A DNA stretch of 64,000 nt from Blasia pusilla (taxonomy: Eukaryota; Marchantiophyta; Marchantiopsida; Blasiales). Under the pieces are notes generated by a model. That model saw only the letters and a program-made list of their open reading frames with translations, did no database searches and was not told the DNA's origin. Within the stretch, counting starts at the first letter, position 1; the number at the start of each line of letters is the position of its first letter. Positions 55,360-64,000 of the stretch are shown here, one piece after another. A program made the translations under genes and the position numbers. The stretch spans positions 11,408,001 through 11,472,000 of the forward strand of contig CM114271.1 in the NCBI GenBank assembly GCA_050084515.1, given 5' to 3'.

Positions 55360-56040
55360 TCAAGTTGCAACCCGTCAAAAAATAAGGGATTCCAAATCTC
55401 AGAAGCCAAGCAACCCGTTGGATACGACTGGTTGCCTAAGTGTGCAACCCGTCGGAACTCGATAGCTTGCATTAGTCTATGAGTCGTTGGATCCCGACGG
55501 CTTGTTGGTTGCAAGGGTGCGAGTTAACTGAGTCTGCACCCCGTAGGATTCCAACAGGTTGCATAAGTCTGCAACTTGTTGGATTCCGATAGGTTGCAAA
55601 CCTTCGTGTGTCGATGCTTCTTGCAAGCCGTTGGAATCCGATGAGTTGCACATGGATCTTCTAGGTTCGACTGGCCTCCTATTTGCGACCCGTCCAATTC
55701 CAACGGGGTATAGTAGGAGGTTACTGGGTACTGCAACCCGTCAGAAACCAACGAGTTGCACTGACATTCTTGGGATGCCTCCGACTTGCAACCCATCGGA
55801 TTTTGACTAGTTGAAGATCTTTGTCTATCAACACTTCTTGCAACCCGTCAGAATCCGACGGGTTGCACATGGATTTTCCAGGCTGGACTGGCCAATGTTA
55901 CTTGCAACCTGTCCAATTCTGACGGGTTGGAGTTGGAGGTTCCTCGGTGCAGCAACACGCCAAAAACCAATGTGTTGCACAGTCATTCCTCAAATGACTC
56001 GGACTTGCAACCCGTCGGGTTCTAACAGGTTGCTATTTTC
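55360..56040. repeat. Palindrome cluster in the transposase intron (copy C)
   Basis: Twelve or more palindromes, more diverged than in copies A and B (for example CAACCCGTCAGAATCCGACG in one and CAACCTGTCCAATTCTGACG in another, each with a matching GGTTG end). They lie between the donor at 55301 and an acceptor CTACAG at about 56091. Confidence 0.8.
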
Positions 56041-56171
56041 TTCGCTTACAGAGCTTTTTCTGTTCCTTTCTCATATTTTTGTCTCTACAGGGATTGAACA
56101 TTCATGAAATTGCCCTCTGCCCCAACACAAGTGGAACCGAGATTGTTCATTCCTCTTAGAGGTTGTCACAA

Positions 56172-57175
56172 ACAATCCTTCCTATAAGGATCGATGCCCT
56201 AAAATGCCGTCTTCTGCCTGTCCTCTAATCTGATATGCTTCTGTTGGTGTCCGACTCAAAGATCTAACGAAGTGAAGACCTTTGCATGCCCAATAGCATC
56301 AATGATCTCCTCAAGGGTGGGCATGGCATACCTATCGGACTTCGTCTGGCGATTGATAGTCTCCACACATCCGTATATCCGTCCAGTTGCCATGTACATC
56401 CTTCTTGACAGGAATGATAGTGGCAGATGCATACTCTCCATGCAACATCTCCACTAGTCCTGCTCGAACCAAGTCCTAGACCTTACCATGAATTAGAGCA
56501 CTCTACGTGTCAGTGTACCTGTAGGGTCGTCAAAAGATTGGCGTGTCTCTAGACAACTCGATGCCGATCCCTCGACCCTTCATTGTACCCAAATCATGCA
56601 TATTAAGTGCAAAAGAGCTCCTATAACTCCTCAGGATCCCATGTACTCGGCGCTGCTCTCCTCTTGTCAACTTAGGGCCCATATCTAGCTCCCAAATCTC
56701 CATCGTGACTATGGTAGGACTCTCTAGCGCGGGTATCGATGGTTGCTATGGTGCAACCCTGTCTTAGATAACATGACTTGATTGCTCCCCTACAGCCAAC
56801 CGCAAACTCTGATCTCCTCCATGTGCAGTACCCAGAACCACGCTCGATGTTGTGGCTATCATCTCCCGGCCTACCTACAAAACATCCCAAGAAATCCAAG
56901 GGGGATCTCTCCCGATCACGCCTGGAGTGTCAATCTCCTCAGGTCTCGCCCTCAGCCACTGCCTCAACAATCTCGGTAGCCATGGGGCTCACCAACGCAA
57001 TAGTTTTGATTTGTCATATCCTCAAACGACATTGCTCAGCTACTCCTAAGCCGATAATCCATGTCAAGCAGTTGAGGTCCATCGCTTGACCCAAGACATT
57101 TCGTCGTGATGCCTCTGATAGTGATGGTATTTCCGACACTCTTGGGGGAAATCCCATCGCTTGCTCTTGCTCATC
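56172..57175 (-). mobile_element. DNMT gypsy retroelement copy 2, downstream half
   Basis: The minus strand from 57175 encodes the DNMT motif IX/X region (QEQAMGFPPRV, then EASRRNVLGQAMDLNCLTW), then a linker, then the start of RT (56441-56256 with TKSDRYAMPTLEEI). It is cut at 56172 inside RT by the junction with transposon copy C. Its other half is at 62271-64000, separated by the nested element. Confidence 0.8.
57171..57175. repeat. Target-site duplication, left copy (TCATC)
   Basis: TCATC directly precedes the LTR start TGTGATACCC; the same five bases follow the other end of the insertion at 62271-62275. Confidence 0.85.
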
Positions 57176-58358
57176 TGTGATACCCACAATTTTGTACTTT
57201 GGAAGAAATGTATCTTTTTATTGAACAAAGACTCTTGTACATTATGGTTTTGATTATTATATGCAATTATGGAGAAGAACGAGTAAGATTCAAGTGAATC
57301 ACGAAGCTCATAAGACAAGGCAAAGAGATGGAAGATCAAGGATTTGCCTTAGAGGAGAATCAAAAGCCGTAACAAAGTATAAAGGATCAACGCGAAGCTT
57401 AACGAAGCTTAGCAAAGCTCAACGAAGCTCTATACACAAAGTACTTTGCTCTTAAGCGAAGCACGAAGAACGAAGCACGAAGAGAATGAAGAATGAAGAG
57501 CTTCGTCCTCCGGAAATTCAGCGCAGCGAAGCTCAGCATGATTGTGATTCGAACCGGCACATAGTTAAAACAGTTAGCCTAGGAAGAAGCCCAACCCTTT
57601 GTATCAGATAGACAGTTAGGACAATTTTGTTCTCCGGATTCCTAGGGACCATCGGAAAAGGAACGCACACCATACATGTAGGTAGTTACAAATTTTTTAA
57701 GAGACACCAACTTCATCAAGAACGCTTCGGATCTTAGAAACGCTCCTACTCTCGAGAATATTTAAGAAATAGGACAGAAGCTACAATCATCATTCGCTCA
57801 TGAAGTCCTTATGCTGTAGGAATGGTCCGAGCAAGAGAGTTGTACCCTCTCGAGCTTGTATATACTTTGAAGTCTTCTCATTCTTGATGGAGTAGTAAAG
57901 CAATCATTCATTCATTCTGATGTGCGATGCTTATGTCTGAGTATTCTTTTTGGGTCTGCAGAGTGAAGAGTGAATCAGGCGAACCTTTCTCATCAATGGA
58001 ATAATCAACATAGAGTTGTATGAAATCTGTTTGACGGAGAGTAACCTGCCAAGACGGATTGAGTTCCGAAAGTAGGAGAAGCCAACTTTATTCTTGAGAT
58101 CTCTGTGAGGTTCCGAGATGTCGAGAGAACAATTTGCCTGAGTGTACTTTAAATTCCACTAGAGAGAATTGAAGAAGAAAACATAGGTACTAAGAAAGAT
58201 CGGAAGATGTTACTGGAATGCTACATTTGAATTACATAATCAACCACACTACTTTTACAACATAATAATCACTTTATCCTCTATTTTCATCCAACAATGA
58301 TCCTCTTGGGGATCGAACTCTACAAATGATTGTAAATAAGAAACACTTGGACATTACA
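57176..58358 (+). repeat. 5' LTR of the Athila/Tat-like element
   Basis: The LTR runs from TGTGATACCC to ACATTACA, 1183 bases, ending 17 bases before the primer site. It contains many CGAAGC/GAAGCTC motifs between 57370 and 57540. No second LTR copy is in the window, so the right boundary is inferred from the CA end and the primer site. Confidence 0.7.
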
Positions 58359-58375
58359 TATAGTCGAAGACTTTT

Positions 58376-58393
58376 TGGCACCGTTGCCGGGGA
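58376..58393 (+). promoter_or_regulatory. Primer-binding site, tRNA-Asp type
   Basis: TGGCACCGTTGCCGGGGA is complementary to the 3' end of plant tRNA-Asp, with one mismatch (A for G at the fifth base). This is the usual primer site of plant Athila-type elements. Confidence 0.85.
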
Positions 58394-58825
58394 TCATATC
58401 CTTGGCTGAGAAGGGAGAGAGAGACCCATGGGGAATCAGGGAGCGGGGAAAGAAGCTTCGCCCCTAGACGACCCAACAATCTAGTTCTTACTAAAGACCA
58501 TCTGCTAGCTCTAGCGACCCCCGTAAGACAATGGATGCTTGAAGATAACAATAAATTTGCTGCATTGGTGCTAGAAAAAATAGACCAACTAATTAGAATG
58601 GTCAAAGAACTAGTCGCTGAACGGTGCTTCGCCCATGGACGATAGTTGTACTTGGTGAAAACCTGGTACTTCTGTTTATGGGAGGAAAACCTGGCAGGAA
58701 GCTTAGGAGCACCTGACACACTCCTGTAGATGTAAAAAGAATAGGTAGTTAACCTCCCTCCATGGACCCTTACCCTATCGCCACCGTGGGGATGAACGCA
58801 AGTTGCCAAATCCCACAAGAGACTT

Positions 58826-60441
58826 ATGGAAGGCTCTCGGCCCTCTTTGCGAGAGCAGCAAGCCGATCGGCGCAGTAAGCAGCAGGAACAGCAACCGGCT
58901 TGGAGACTGCCTGGTTCGTCTCCAAGTCTTCGTCCTCCTCCGAAGCCGAAGAGCAAGAAGAAAGAAAGGGACAAATTCTCCACTACGTCCCCTGCCAGTT
59001 CGCAGTCGGATGAAGAGTCGTCCTGGGACCCCTTTGGGGAGTCAGGGAGCGAGGAGCCGATCAGAGCACCTCGGGTGGCACCGTTACCTCCTCCCTCTCA
59101 AGCATCAAGTCCGGGAGCCAGCAGGAGAGCGGTTCCCATGGCCAACACTAGAAAAACTCTGCTAAGGTACCCCACCTTTGCTGGGGGAAACGAGACGATG
59201 TGGATAACTTTGTGCTTGAATTCACCCATGTCGCAAAAGCCAACGGGGAAGGTGCATAGGAGGATTTGTTACGAGTCTTTCCGGGCTTGCTCAAGAAGCG
59301 AGCAAGCCAGTGGTACAAAGGTCTCAGAGCAGAAGTCACAGAAACCTGGAAAAGGGTCTTGGAAACCTTCATACATGAGTTCCGCGACTTGGAGTTCGAG
59401 GACAGGCTTCTTACAAAGCTTCGCGACCTGAAGCGAAGAATGAAGGAGACCCTCCGGGAATATACCCAAAGGTTCCGGAGCCTAGTGAATAAGCTGGAGC
59501 ACACGACTACCTCCCAATTGGTAGATTGGTTCGTGTCCGGCTTGTCCAAAGAAATGGATCGATATTGCCGGCGAGGCCAACGGGATTCCCTGGAGGCGGT
59601 CATAGCCTCCGCTGAGGCGTACGAAGCCTCAGAAAAGTCCCGCCGAACATGAAGACGGCGTCACCAACAGAGAGAGGCGTCGCAAACTAGTGCTTCGTCT
59701 GAAGACAAAGCGTCCTCCACAGACACGGAATCCTCTACGGAGGAATCGTCCGAGTCCTCGGACTCGGAGCAGGAGGTGAAAGCTAAAAGGAAAGGGAAGA
59801 GCAGGCATCATCGCTTCCCCAAGCACCAGAACAAAACCCGACCAAGCACCAAGCATCGTCCCCAGCGGTCGGAAAGTCCAGTGAGAGGGACAGCAAGGAA
59901 GGCCGGCAAGTCGGCCATGGAAGAACTCAGTAAACAAATGGCTGAGTTGAAGGTACATCTCGCGGCCCAGAAGGACCCCAAAAGACGACCCGGGCTGATG
60001 AGGCCCAACATTTGGTGTAGTAGTTGCGGAACCCAGGGGCAAACTGTACAGGAATGCCCTACTCAGAGGGATCTACGGTGGATCCAGGAAGAGGCCCCTA
60101 TTGAAGAAGGGTGGTATGAACCGGAACAGTGGGAAGGGTGCTATGTCGTCCAAGCGGTGCCACCCCTAAACCCCGGGAGAAGCTGGATCACACGGTATGT
60201 ACCTCCGGAGTACGGAGAACAGAGACACCTGAGACAAATTATGGGCGCGGCAGCCTTCACGCCACCCATCAAACGAAATTGTTGTTATAACTGCGGCGCA
60301 GCGGAACATTGGGCCAACAATCGCCCAAACCCAAAGCGACCAGTGGCACTCAATCCCTTATGCAGGAACTGCAAGAAGGGCGGGCACACTGCCCTGGAAT
60401 GCCGGAGCCCAAGGTCCCGCGTTTGTTGGTCAGATATGTAA
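58826..60441 (+). pseudogene. gag of the Athila/Tat-like element
   Basis: A basic Ser/Arg/Pro-rich head (58826-59150) precedes MANTRKTLL and YPTFAGGNETMW. The 59266-59652 frame is a clear retrotransposon gag domain: VFPGLLKKRASQWYKGL, FEDRLLTKLRDLK, LREYTQRFRSLVNKLE, QLVDWFVSGLSKEMDRY. The 59776-60441 frame carries zinc knuckles: CSSCGTQGQTVQEC (His replaced by Gln), CYNCGAAEHWANN (last Cys lost) and CRNCKKGGHTALEC (intact). One frameshift near 59250 and a stop at 59650 interrupt it. It packages element RNA. Confidence 0.85.
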
Positions 60442-60905
60442 ACACTCCAGCGGCTCAACCAGAGCCCAAAAACGACGTAAATGTACAACTGGTCCGAGTG
60501 GAAGAAGTAGTGTCCCCGAGACCAAATCGAGTCACTATCAGTGAGGAAGACTCGACCAAAGGGGCCAACGAGGAATCATCGGACTGGCCCAAAGAGTTCC
60601 AAGAAACCGTTTTGGCGGTCACCACGAGGTCGAAGAGTCTGACCGCGGGGATCCCAAAGGTAAAGAAGGGTGCTTCGTCTTTGCACGAAGCTAGGGAGCC
60701 CAAGACCAAAACTGTGAACACCTTACGTGCCGGGAAGGCCATCCTCAAAGGCGATGTGGACCCGGCCTTTGATTAGAGTCATCCGAAATACTTCCATCAG
60801 GATGTAGAGGACCAGGTTCGTGCTCAAGTTCGTGAGGACCAGGAACGAGAGGGGAAACAGACCCCAGAGAAGACAAAGGCCAAACCAAGTCCGACAGTCC
60901 AAGCC

Positions 60906-61541
60906 ATGGCAACATCACCGCTGGTCCTAGAAGCTTATGATTTACTGAGGGACTTGGCGTCAACCCCGGCCAACATAACCCTGCTACAGTTGCTAATGGA
61001 TAACCTAGTATACAGAAAAATCTTGCAGCAGTGGAAAATCAGCCGGAAAAGACCCAGGAAGTCGGCAAAGCATCTGCCAGTGGTGGATTTGTTCCGTATC
61101 GAAGTAGAAGACTTGGGAGCCCCCGAAGTGGAGGTGGAAATTGAAGGCCATACTATTAAGAAGGTCCCCATTGATTCCGGAAGCGGAATCAATATTATGA
61201 CGGAGCAAACAGCTCGGGCACTAGGGTATACAGTGTACGAGCCCACAGACAAGTATTTGCGGTTTGCGGATCAATCCAGGAAGAGACCCCTAGGACAGCT
61301 CACGCAAATTCCAACCATGCTCGGGGGGGGTGTTTTTTCTGTTGGACTTCTTAGTCTTCCAGCCCGTGACCACCACGGGCTATCCTTTGCTCATCCGGAG
61401 ACCCTGGCTGTATGGCGCGACGGTGACTACGAATTGGAAAAGGCAACGTTTCACGTTCTAGGCGCCGAATCAGGTCTCGAAGCGGCTCATCAAGCTGTCG
61501 TGGAAATCTCGACCACCCCAAGGAGAGACGCCACCGACTGA
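60906..61541 (+). pseudogene. Protease of the Athila/Tat-like element
   Basis: The frame carries VPIDSGSGINIMTEQTARAL, the retroviral-type aspartic protease active site, then KYLRFADQSRKRPLGQ. A frameshift at the G-run near 61321-61327 moves the rest of the domain (GYPLLIRRPWLYGA) into another frame. No RT follows. The coding signal ends near 61.6 kb. Confidence 0.85.
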
Positions 61542-62270
61542 CGACGGCTATACGTCAGATCAAGACAACACAACCGCTATGGAGTCCTCGTCCCATGTGT
61601 ATTATTTAGAATGTTACGAAATAGACGAGGAGTCGGTACCCTCCAAGCCATCTATGATAATGGATCCCTACAGTTAGAAACCTTACAGGGAGAATCCCTG
61701 CCCACTCGAGTCCAGGGCAGGCATGTGCGCCATTATTATGAGCCCGAACCTTAGGCAGACTGAAACAGGAGGAAGGGGGTAGGCGAACGCTCCGTGCTTC
61801 GCGAAGCATAGAAGTTCAAGACATTTCGGAGCTTTGCGAAGCAGCAAAGTTCAAGACATCCCGGAGCTTCGCGAAGCAGCGAAGCGCATGAAGTGGGGGA
61901 GGGGGAGCGTGGCAAAGACGCGAAGTGCCAACCTTCTTGTTACAGCCCCGGCACCACGACCAAGAACGGACAGGGGGAGCAGACTATAAGAGCGGTCCGT
62001 CGTAACCAAGGGGGTATTTTCATGGACAGGATCACCACGAAGTTGCGTAGCAGGCCAAAGCGGGGTGTCCATCGAGATCGACCTAGCAACATGCCTCGCG
62101 AAGACTCCACGTCCATTCTACGAAGCGCGGCAATGCCGATGGTCAAGCTGTCACCGGAGCTGGTCGAAGCGCTAGAGGAGCGATCGTTGGCAACTTTCTT
62201 TCAAGCCAACTGGACCTTGACATCCGGAGAACTCCTTGGCGAGCTTCGCTCTTCGTCTGCCGTCATTACA
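61542..62270 (+). other. 3' non-coding part of the Athila/Tat-like element
   Basis: Includes a 48-base tandem duplication at 61795-61880 with the palindrome GCTTCGCGAAGC. No RT, envelope-like frame or LTR was recognised. It ends in CATTACA at 62270. Confidence 0.5.
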
Positions 62271-62275
62271 TCATC

Positions 62276-63118
62276 GGCATTGGGCTCCACAAACCGTTGT
62301 ACCTGGTCATCCCAAACCAAGCCAGATCTGACCTCCTTGAATGCATAGGAAGCGGGAAAACTCACAAAAGTGGGAAAGGCTGCCCATGGCATGCCAATCC
62401 TGTTTACCACAGTAAATTACGGTCGATCATTGTGCCTCACTACTTGTGATTGACGACTTGGATCCAAAATAGAATCCACCAACAACTAGGAAGGGCGCTC
62501 TACTCTTGCATACGCCCTCCACAACACCTTATGTGGGACCAAGTTGGTGCACCAAAGATGCACCCGATATGCTTGTGAACCTACACTTTCCGCATCCAAC
62601 AACACTGTCGGGCCGATCCATGAGTGCACCTGATGTGCACTCATTACCTCGCGGGACCTCGGATCGCCCAAAATCGGCACATTCTCCAAAATGTATGCTA
62701 GAGAACGGGACTGATGCTCGTGCAAGTTTTGCAAGATCCGTATTATCTCCCAAAGAAAACTGGATCAAGTGTTAGCCAACCCGCTACCTCGTCTAGCACT
62801 TGACTGGCCCTAACACGGCCAACCAGCAATGACCAAATCTATGTTCCTTACCCGCTCCAAGTCTTGTGCCCCTAACAATGAAATGTCCCTCATTAAGGAA
62901 CTCTGGTATCCCTGGATGGAGGACATAGACAAGAAGTCATGAAATCGGAGGCGTAATTGCGCCACATGGTGAAGTGAAGTGTACCTTGCAACATCATCAA
63001 TCTCAACGTATAGGTAATGCAACACATGCATCCTTGCTTGCAAAACAACAACTAAGAAAATGCTGATCCCTCCAAAGAGATCCAACACCGGAGTACCCTC
63101 CTCTGGGATGCGCCACAC
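62276..63118 (-). pseudogene. DNMT3-like cytosine-5 methyltransferase, copy 2 (motifs I to VIII)
   Basis: Motif I is LDLFGGISIFLVVVLQA with YLYVEIDDVARYTSLHHVAQ in the same frame, so the frameshift of copy 1 is absent. The frame reaches DISLLGAQDLERV and VIAGWPC at about 62815, where it stops directly after the catalytic Cys. Degraded pieces follow: AYILENVPILGDP (ENV intact), HQVHSWIGPTVLLDA, and SFPASYAF up to EPNAD. The nested element enters between EPNAD and EQEQAMGFP, inside motif IX. The two copies differ in many residues but share motif order, which supports a long-lived domain. Confidence 0.85.
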
Positions 63119-63451
63119 TCTTGGCTACCTCGGGTTCCTCTAACTTGTCACCCTCTGGTGCAAACGCCTCACTCCATGTTGTCTACACGTGCTCATCTGC
63201 CAAGCATCGGAGCTCCTCACTCGATCCCCACTGCGGCACCGCTCCTCCACGAAATAATGCGGCTACCATAACGCTCCTCCACAAAATAATGCGGCTACCA
63301 TAACACTCCTCTCCCTAGAAGTGTCAAGCGCAAGTATGTCCTCTGCATGGACATGCCCCTCAATCAAATCACGAGGCAACGTGATGGTGCTGCTAAACGC
63401 CGCTAATGTCGCCATCTCTCCTGGCCGTCGCTTGATCACTCCATCTATGAA

Positions 63452-63991
63452 TCAAATAGGTAATGAGCTAAGTCGCCCATCACCTGACTGCCATCCTAGT
63501 TTGTAGGACGTTGACTCCTCCCAATAATCCAGGGAAAACCCCATCGTGTACAACACTACTCCACCAACCAAGACGTCGTAGGACTTGGCATCAGTCATTA
63601 TCGCCTTGGTTCGCACCACGGACTCATCGGTAGGATGTCGTGAGCAAATCCTCACCACAACTTGCTGTCGGGTGATAAACTGTGTGGTACTTGCTCCACC
63701 CTGTATCCGGAATAGACAACGCTCCACATCGGCCCTTGTTAGGCCAAAACCTAAGAATGCAGCCTACCCCAACATAAGGGGTTGCACTCCTAAATCTAAC
63801 AAGACACGCTCCAGACAAAACACTCTACCTCTTGGACTAACCAAATAGGATACCTCTCCCCGATTATCCAACAACATAACACTTGGAGCAACCATGGCAC
63901 GCTCAATCGCAGGTCTAGCGAGCATCTCCGCCATCCTAGCAACCGCAACTGGCCATGAATCTAAGGTGGACGGCCTAAGCATCGGCTCCAA
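63452..63991 (-). pseudogene. Protease and linker of DNMT gypsy copy 2
   Basis: The frame 63991-63764 carries RMAEMLARPAIERAMVAPS and VLLDLGVQPLMLG, matching RVAEIERATFSQG and LLDSRAQPLM of copy 1. The next frame (63727-63452) has FRIQGGAS, RICSRHPTDESVVRTKAIM and VGGVVLYTMGFSLDYWEE, giving the complete linker that is broken in copy 1. Confidence 0.7.
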
Positions 63992-64000
63992 GGGCAGGTT

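Larger units (their letters stand above)
53388..56171 (+). mobile_element. Large transposon, copy C: transposase-side fragment
   Basis: It starts abruptly inside the transposase N-terminal region (DENFLSFQFLLQIGTIF) and is collinear with copy B through the catalytic region and the intron. It ends at 56171, where the retroelement begins. Both ends of the transposon are missing. It is in the same orientation as copy B. Confidence 0.75.
57176..62270 (+). mobile_element. Athila/Tat-like gypsy element (gag-protease only) nested in DNMT element 2
   Basis: It starts TGTGATACCC, ends CATTACA, and is flanked by TCATC on both sides. It holds a 5' LTR (57176-58358), a tRNA-Asp-type primer site, gag and protease. 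RT, RNase H and integrase are absent. A full 3' LTR is also absent: only CATTACA is shared with the end of the 5' LTR. It is therefore non-autonomous or internally deleted. Confidence 0.8.
62271..64000 (-). mobile_element. DNMT gypsy retroelement copy 2, upstream half (runs off the window)
   Basis: The minus strand from the window end encodes a protease (63991-63764 with VLLDLGVQPLMLG), a linker (63727-63452), and the methyltransferase (63118 to 62271). It resumes beyond the nested element at 57175. Gag must lie beyond 64000. Confidence 0.8.

Noticed and set aside
58354-58983. Minus-strand 209-codon open frame
   Set aside because: It is the shadow of the primer-site and gag leader region of the plus-strand retroelement and matches no family.

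Overview
This is nuclear DNA of a streptophyte plant, either a land plant or a charophyte alga. Spliced plant-type genes sit beside Ty3/gypsy, Helitron, CACTA and Mutator-like elements. The species cannot be fixed from the sequence; the mix of elements looks more like a non-flowering lineage than a typical flowering plant (inference).

Layout. (1) 1-7.5 kb is host gene space. It holds the 3' half of a PHO1-type (SPX-EXS) phosphate exporter (+) and a complete three-exon PDRG1/prefoldin-like gene (-), which converge. (2) 7.5-10.4 kb is a decayed Helitron (Rep plus helicase C-terminus, -). (3) 11.1-19.6 kb is a decayed Ty3/gypsy retroelement (-) that encodes gag zinc knuckles and a protease, then a DNMT3-like cytosine-5 DNA methyltransferase, then RT, RNase H and integrase, and last a PHD finger. 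A 752-bp DNA transposon sits in its gag. (4) 20.1-32.8 kb is a large DNA transposon (copy A). Its DDE/SWIM transposase gene (-) is divergent from a multi-exon gene (+) that joins a coiled coil, a ParB-like DGNHR module and a degenerate N4/N6-type DNA methyltransferase. (5) 32.8-40.2 kb holds an array of GGAACTT/AGTTCC palindromes, a long CT microsatellite, a CACTA transposase fragment and an end fragment of the same large transposon. (6) 40.2-51.8 kb is copy B of the large transposon, in opposite orientation to A. (7) 51.8-53.4 kb is a near-open coiled-coil frame (-). (8) 53.4-56.2 kb is a transposase-side fragment (copy C). (9) 56.2-64 kb is a second DNMT retroelement (-), split in its methyltransferase by a 5.1-kb Athila/Tat-like gag-protease element that has a 5-bp target duplication.

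Two themes stand out. First, two unrelated element families each carry their own DNA methyltransferase: a cytosine-5 type in the retroelement, and an N4/N6 type next to a ParB-like module in the DNA transposon. Second, short palindromes (core arm GCAACCCGTCGGA, one central base, and its complement) fill the introns and intergenic parts of the large transposon but are not seen in its exons. When one arm changes, the other usually shows the matching change. An unrelated palindrome array at 33.0-34.5 kb shows the same symmetric drift. All mobile-element genes here carry stops, frameshifts or lost splice sites; only the two host genes look intact.
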